The notes under the pieces are model-generated. The model was not told the DNA's origin. It did not search any database and worked only from the letters and a program-made list of their open reading frames with translations. Source: Pachyseris speciosa (taxonomy: Eukaryota > Cnidaria > Anthozoa > Scleractinia > Pachyseridae). From it: DNA of 64,000 nucleotides. Of this stretch, positions 58,940-64,000 are shown one piece after another (positions within the stretch are counted from its first letter, which is position 1; each line of letters opens with the position of its first letter). A program made the position numbers and the translations under genes. The stretch spans positions 62,001 through 126,000 of the forward strand of contig JAEMWC010000652.1 in assembly GCA_016490735.1 (NCBI GenBank), in the 5' to 3' direction.

Positions 58940-60092
58940 TAGTGAGCGAACGTAACGCCGCGCCCTTGACAGTCACTCACCTTCTAAATGTGAACAACTC
59001 GACTGACCTCACAACGGGGGAATACAACTCCTTCCCTTCCGATCTGAAGGGTGGGTTCTTTAAGTGGTTTCATTGTCGCGATTTTTTCGTTTTGCGAGCA
59101 AAACTGTGCAGAAATGAAAACTTAATATCCCTTTTCTTCTACAAGTACCGGCATCAAGAGGAAGACGCCAAGTAACTTAGCTTTATTTTGAGTCTCGCTT
59201 ACAAATGCACTTTTTACTGCATCTTTTCAATCCAAGTTTTCTGGCGCTCAAGTCGGAACTAATGAGCGGCATCGCGCCGAAAACACCGAAATCGAAGCTG
59301 GTTTGAAGTCGAAGTGCGCCCGCCATAAAAGGTGCGCCAAAAATTATTTTCGTAAACGGGACTTAAGGTACATTGTCAACTTTAAGCAATTTTCTCCAAT
59401 ACCGAAGACAAGACTTAGAAAAGATATTCAAGGCTAATTTCAAACAAACTAGAACTAATTTTCCTTTGAAAGAAACATCTCTCTTGGATTTTAAAGTCTT
59501 ACTTAGAATGGAAGACAGACGTTTTAAACGTCCACAAACCCTCTTCTGAAGAATAAGAACGCATATAGAAGAAATAGCAATGGCACGAATACTTAAAGTT
59601 AGACAAGAAAGCATCTTTATTCTATTAGTTATTCCATACGCTAACTAAAGTGGGAATTTCTTTAATTTTTATTTTGTTGTATGATTTTCACTTTTTGTCT
59701 ACAATAGCACATCATGATGGAATTCATTCATAAGCAACTATTTTCAATTGTGCCGCGGTGCGTTTTTCAAGAGAAGCTGGCTTATAAACTCTATTGTTCG
59801 TTGTTGTTGCCGTTGTTTTTGCTGTTTTTTGCCTTAATTATAGGGACATTTAATGTTACGACTAAAACGTTACGCACTAACTGCTAAACAGAGAAAATAA
59901 ACAATGATTCTTTCGATAATATCTTTATTGCTGAGACCGAAGAGTTAAGGAGATCTTAACGTCAAGGAATGTCCACACTGAATGCAAAGTGAAAATTAGT
60001 TCGCGCTTGTGAAAATAACTTATCACTTCTGCTGCCCTAAAGGAGACAGAAGATTCAAGTGCGACGCGAGATTAAGTACTATTACAGTGTGC
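58940..60092. other. Unassigned sequence
   Basis: No gene or repeat recognised. Frames here are short or overlap the MITE edge. Confidence 0.45.
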
Positions 60093-60097
60093 ATTCC

Positions 60098-60100
<3 letters not shown>

Positions 60101-60146
<46 letters not shown>

Positions 60147-60251
60147 AGTGTGCATCTTTTCATATGAACTGAAATTAGTTTCCATTCACATAAAAATTAA
60201 ACTCATTTTCATATGAATGGAAACTAATTTTCATATGAAAAGATGAGTACT

Positions 60252-60297
<46 letters not shown>
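60101..60297. mobile_element. hAT-like fold-back MITE (197 bp)
   Basis: Terminal inverted repeats start aggccatttccgaattacc and extend through gcctctttttcaaagcgagt and cctagt in both arms, with an AT-rich palindromic middle (cattttcatatgaa…). Flanking 8-bp repeats are ATTCCAAT (60093-60100) and ATTCGAAT (60298-60305), one mismatch. An 8-bp target duplication points to the hAT superfamily. Non-autonomous. Confidence 0.75.
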
Positions 60298-60300
<3 letters not shown>

Positions 60301-60305
60301 CGAAT

Positions 60306-60771
60306 CAATCGCGTGCCCGAAATCCTCATCCCTGCCTAAAATCTGTCGTTCTACGATTAACTAACGATAAAAGGACAAGAAAAATCAATGAGCGGAGCCC
60401 AAACTCTTTGGGAGTTTATTTTGCCTAGAGAAAGAGTGATAGCTAAACGTCTTCTCAACTCTCTGTCACGTTTTTGTTCCCGTTTAATCCTAAAATTACT
60501 CATCCCTTTGTAGCCACGGAAATGCCACGCCTGCACAACATTATTAACAGGAACGTGTAGCTTGCTAACATTGTCCCTCCTTCTTTATTCCCAACATCCC
60601 ATAAATAGGTACTTCTCTCAAACCACCTCACGAAAGGATAGTTTTAACTGTCCTCGATTTCCCAAAGCTTCCATTGTCACCAGTGCACCCTCTCACATCC
60701 TGACATGAATCAGGATGAGAGAAGGTGAAAGAGAGTACATCCCAATACATGTCCAATTCCAAACATTATGG
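60306..60771. other. Unassigned sequence
   Basis: Nothing recognised. A small complementary pair (ctctcacatcctg / caggatgagag) lies at about 60690-60722. Confidence 0.45.
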
Positions 60772-61028
60772 CCTACCTTGTGGCCTTAGTGCCCTTTGAG
60801 TGGCTTCCTTGTCACTCCAGCCACATCCCACAAGCTTTACGTTTTCATTGCTTGTTTTATTGATATGTGGGTACTTGAGCCTGAGCATTAGCTATGCCAT
60901 GCTGATGAGGCCTAACAAGGCCGAAACAGCTGTCCATGGCTGCTAATGCTTGGGCTCAATCTTTGCTTTGGTTGATTTAAGGGGTAATGCCCCCTACCTT
61001 GTGGCCTTAGTGCCCTTTGAGTGGCTTC
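60772..61028 (+). mobile_element. Hammerhead-bearing retroelement unit (retrozyme or Penelope pLTR type)
   Basis: A 36-bp direct repeat, starting cctaccttgtggccttag and ending gagtggcttc, occurs at 60772-60807 and 60993-61028, giving a 221-bp unit present about 1.16 times. The unit encloses one complete hammerhead ribozyme and has no open frame. Small direct-repeat units with type I hammerheads are known both as metazoan retrozymes and inside the terminal repeats of Penelope-like elements. No Penelope RT or GIY-YIG sequence is seen nearby, so a non-autonomous retrozyme-like insertion is favoured. Confidence 0.65.
60884..60950 (+). ncRNA. Type I hammerhead ribozyme
   Basis: All conserved core parts are present in order. 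CTGATGAG is at 60902-60909; stem II GGCC/GGCC with loop TAACAA follows; then CGAAAC (GAAA at 60923-60926), a very short stem III CAG/CTG, and the cleavage triplet GTC with predicted self-cleavage after C60934. Stem I is formed by GCCATG with CATGGC next to the core and, beyond an internal loop, AGCATTAGC (60884-60892) with GCTAATGCT (60942-60950). The minimal stem III is characteristic of hammerheads in Penelope-like elements and metazoan retrozymes, which often cleave best as dimers. Confidence 0.9.
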
Positions 61029-61352
61029 AGCTTACTTGATCACATTAATTTGTCAAGTATCCTTAAACTAGCTCTAGGTTAGCTAAAACCAACAAAAGTA
61101 GGAGAACCTCCCCTCTTGATGAAGGAGTCTAACATAACATCGCCACAGCATCAGTTGCTGTCCTTTCAATAAAATGTACTTGAATTATTTTACCCTCCCA
61201 TCTCTTTAGAGTTGTTACAATAATAATAATCCGAACCTCGACTCTGCCAGACACTTAAAGCTCCATACAATTATCTTATAATACGCTTAAATCATTTACC
61301 AAAAATCAAAAACGTTGAATTGACAATACTTACTAAATTAACGACAAAATAA
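61029..61352. other. Unassigned sequence
   Basis: AT-rich, with no recognised feature. A short (AAT)n run occurs at about 61221-61230. Confidence 0.45.
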
Positions 61353-61400
61353 GGTAGGTAGGTAGGTAGGTATACTTTATTTAAATCAAGAAACACGCTA
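61353..61400 (-). repeat. LINE 3' tail, (TACC)n
   Basis: On the minus strand gatttaaataaagtatacc runs into five TACC repeats. This is the usual AATAAA-plus-simple-repeat end of a CR1-type LINE. The adjoining sequence to about 61450 may belong to the same 3' end, but no RT coding is visible. Confidence 0.5.
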
Positions 61401-61799
61401 GCCCCAACAACACTTAGCTGGTTTCCATGGAGGGCGTGTTTATACAGACATAAAAAAAGAAACTAAAGCTAATAATACGAGATTAATAATATGATAAATC
61501 TAAAACTACGAAAATTCAGCTAAGAACGAAGACTAACAGTTATAAACTAAATGATAATTCGACGACGAAGACGAATTACCTATGAAATATTCGGCAGACA
61601 TGCATGGCGATGCATTCTTCCATCTTCACCCTCTCCTCTCATCTCGTCGTGATTAAGTCGTTGTCCAGGGACGACTTCCCACACAATGGCTGTAACGAGA
61701 AAAGATCTTCGTAACCAAATCACGCAAAATCCCTGTGATTAGCTACCTTAACTTTAGTTATTTTGTTTCCATTTGTTTCTACGGACTGGGAAGCATTTC
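61401..61799. other. Unassigned sequence
   Basis: Possibly the diverged 3' untranslated part of the LINE whose tail lies at 61353; nothing diagnostic. Confidence 0.3.
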
Positions 61800-61856
61800 C
61801 CCCCCCCCCCACTTAACCACCCAAATGCCCCCCATCCCCCCCCCCCCCTCCCCCTC
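61800..61856. repeat. Poly-C tract, G-quadruplex-prone on the minus strand
   Basis: Runs of 10-14 C separated by short spacers (acttaaccaccc, atgccccccat). The minus strand therefore has at least four long G-runs within 57 bp. The proline-rich and glycine-rich frames across it are artefacts of this composition. Confidence 0.8.
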
Positions 61857-63652
61857 CATTCTTACGTTCAAAATGATTCAAGTTGTAACAATGCAAGTTA
61901 CAGGGCACATAGAACGAACTTCGCACAAAAATGTTGCCGTTGCTATCCGGCAAGAAGTAATAGCACACACCTTCGGCTACAAAACAAAACGGTTCAGTAG
62001 AGGAGAAATTGCAGGAACGAGTTGCCCCTCTTACACGGACCTTAAACACCACCACAACCACCAGTTTGACACCACCAGTTTGACAGCGTTAAATAACGAA
62101 AGATGCCGTATCCTCAGTCCATAATGATTCAGTTTCCTGCAAAGTATTTCACCGTACAGGGTGTGAAAGATCGCTCGTCTTAGCAGCCTAACATTGTGTT
62201 TTTGTTTGTTCGTTCGGTGGTTCCATTTTTTTCTTCTACTTCTTTTTTCAGGAACGCCATGGCATGGAAAAAGGAAACTTTGGACCGCAATTTAAACATT
62301 TCTAGGAGAATCTTTTCTTTCTCAAACCATAATAGTTCTCAGTTAGTACCATCTTCGTATAGGTACGAGATGGACGTATAAGCCTTAAAGGACTCCCAAA
62401 TTCTGGAGTTTTAAGGTTCTAATATGGCACAAACTGCTGACCGTTTTAATATGACGGCATATGAAATATGAGGACGTTACGATACGACCGTATGGATTGT
62501 AGGGAGTGGATTGCAGCCTGTCCGAAACATATGTAAGAAACCCCAACCGACATGCCTTTACCAGTGAAAACGTCAAAACCCACAGCGAATAAACATTCAC
62601 AACCACAAATCCACGAAATCCACACTCCAATGCAAACAAAAACAAGAGGAAGCGAAGCGCCAAGCCACAAGCTTCGACGTTGTAGTGCCTAAGTATAAGG
62701 CCACTGACGACCGACAAAGCAGCCGAAAAACGTTTAGATCTTAACTGATAACGTAATCCAGTTTTTCAAAGAGCGGAAAGCGTTATCTAGTACATGGATA
62801 AGCCACAATCGGTGGACAAACGTGTACTACTTGCAATACAGTTTTTCCGCTGGAAAATGACTATAGCTCTTCAACGACTAGGCCCTGATGACTAACCAAA
62901 AATAAACTAAAAACCACAAAATACAAAATTCAAACCGCAGGACCAAAACAACACAAAGCCCCCCTCAAAGTTACCCAAAAATTCCCAGAGCCACCGATAA
63001 GGGAACCGCAGCTGTTAATAGCGACATTCAAACAATATGTGGAAACTCAACGCCAGAAAAACAAACAGCCGTTGATGAGGTGCTTGAAAGAGCGATCATC
63101 ATAGCAATTAAGTTTTGCTTTGAATACCGATCATCAAACAAAGTTTATACACCAAAGAAAATGCAAGTGTGACATTGCATGACTATCGTAGTCCATTCAC
63201 TTCCCCTGGAAGAACATGATTGCCATCTGCTTTGAGTATCCGATGCGGAATTGACCAAAAATAACGCTGACCACAATTTCCTTAGCGCTTAAGATTATCC
63301 CAAGAATAGCAATGCATTGCGATTGCAAAGTGGAAAGATCCGGAGGTTAGAGAGCTAGACTGCAGCCGCTAAACCGACAAAACAACAGAACCAGACACAA
63401 AGATGTCCCCCACTAGAACAAATTCCATAACCCTTAAAAACTCACATATCCTGAAAAAACCACACATCCTGATTCCCTTGAAAATTATTCCGATGAGAGA
63501 CAAACTTGCCCAGTCATTCATTCGTTCGTTTCACTGCTCCGTTCGTTCCGTTCAGTCGTGCATTCGTTAGCTCTTATTCAGTTTTTTTTCTACTATAATA
63601 CAAGTGGAGAGAGCAAGGGTGACCACCTCTATAACGTAATTTGCCGCTGCGC
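61857..63652. other. Unassigned sequence
   Basis: No recognised gene. The frame at 62385-62717 (minus) and the smaller ones lack known motifs. An attcgtt-rich stretch lies at about 63518-63570. Confidence 0.4.
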
Positions 63653-63931
63653 ATGCCAACTTATGCGTTGGTGCGCGCGCATTCTTTAAATGATGAAATA
63701 GACGATATTCAATATCGTTATAATCAAAACAAAAGGAAAAAATTTCTACGAGAAAGCGATGAAAGATGTAATAAGAGACTTTTCACGTGTATGGTAAAAC
63801 TAATACATTTAGTGGTTCCTAATGATCAGATTCAAGAATTGTATGAAGGTTTAAGATGGTATTCTAAATCCAGGCAAGGTAAAGTTGTAATGTTAAGCTT
63901 ACATAGCGGGAGAAAAGCAAAGATCAGGTAA
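63653..63931 (+). CDS. Possible exon or small ORF, unknown function
   Basis: First ATG at 63653, stop after 63928. The ~92-residue product is highly charged and basic, with RYNQNKRKKFLRESDERCNK, then a hydrophobic helix-like MVKLIHLVVPNDQIQELYEG, and a basic end. It is AT-rich at third positions, unlike the DUF3504 gene. Two possible splice donors, AAG/GTAAAGT (GT at 63879) and CAG/GTAAAGC (GT at 63928), lie in its 3' part, so it could be an exon running off the window. I do not recognise the protein, and a chance ORF is quite possible. Confidence 0.25.
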   Translation: MPTYALVRAHSLNDEIDDIQYRYNQNKRKKFLRESDERCNKRLFTCMVKLIHLVVPNDQIQELYEGLRWYSKSRQGKVVMLSLHSGRKAKIR

Positions 63932-64000
63932 AGCAAAAAAGATGAAAATGGATCTAAGAACTGAAACAAGGCACCATAGAGGAAACTGAAGTCAGAGGAT

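Noticed and set aside
61735..62124. 129-codon proline-rich frame
   Set aside because: The proline run comes from the poly-C tract, and antisense frames are equally open.

Overview
This window looks like repeat-rich, AT-rich nuclear DNA from an animal. The closest match to what I know is an anthozoan cnidarian, probably a stony coral. The evidence is decayed L1-type and CR1-type LINEs, many short inverted-repeat elements of kinds I associate with coral genomes, a tandem tRNA-like repeat whose antisense frame gives a familiar spurious peptide, a hammerhead-ribozyme element, and one intronless DUF3504 gene. The species call is inference. There are no bacterial operons, CRISPR arrays or rRNA genes.

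Layout. 1-4.5 kb holds a 134-bp tandem duplication, a fold-back element with a perfect 9-bp target-site duplication, and a 0.9-kb inverted-repeat element. 4.7-7.3 kb is a dead L1-type LINE (ORF1 and endonuclease), interrupted exactly at a TTAA by a piggyBac-like MITE and then by a second inverted-repeat element. 7.5-20.2 kb is a CR1-like reverse transcriptase pseudogene split by 11.3 kb of nested insertions: a ~225-bp MITE with a 5-bp duplication entered the RT, and inside that MITE is a ~11-kb array of a 1014-bp piggyBac-like element (B, six copies) and a ~0.5-kb unit (A, ten copies) in the order B AAAA B AAA B A B A B A B. Every B is bounded by TTAA, and some A/A junctions are the matching empty site.

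20.3-21.3 kb is a 291-bp tandem repeat, each unit with a tRNA-like sequence carrying A and B boxes. From 21 to 46 kb there is mostly sequence I cannot assign, with short inverted-repeat elements, LINE tails and a 119-bp minisatellite (30.8-31.7 kb).

The only convincing protein gene is on the minus strand at 46.9-48.6 kb. It is an intronless gene for a nuclear-type protein with a disordered N-terminal half and a DUF3504 (Crypton recombinase-derived, ZMYM2/QRICH1/KIAA1958-like) domain. It has a TATA box and an initiator, and a one-base frame break close to its 3' end. 48.7-64 kb is largely unassigned but contains a second 9-bp-duplication fold-back element, an hAT-like fold-back element, and at 60.8-61.0 kb a complete hammerhead ribozyme inside a 221-bp direct-repeat unit.

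The most unusual items are the TTAA-punctuated A/B array with its 20 palindromic E-boxes, the hammerhead element, and the frame break in the DUF3504 gene.
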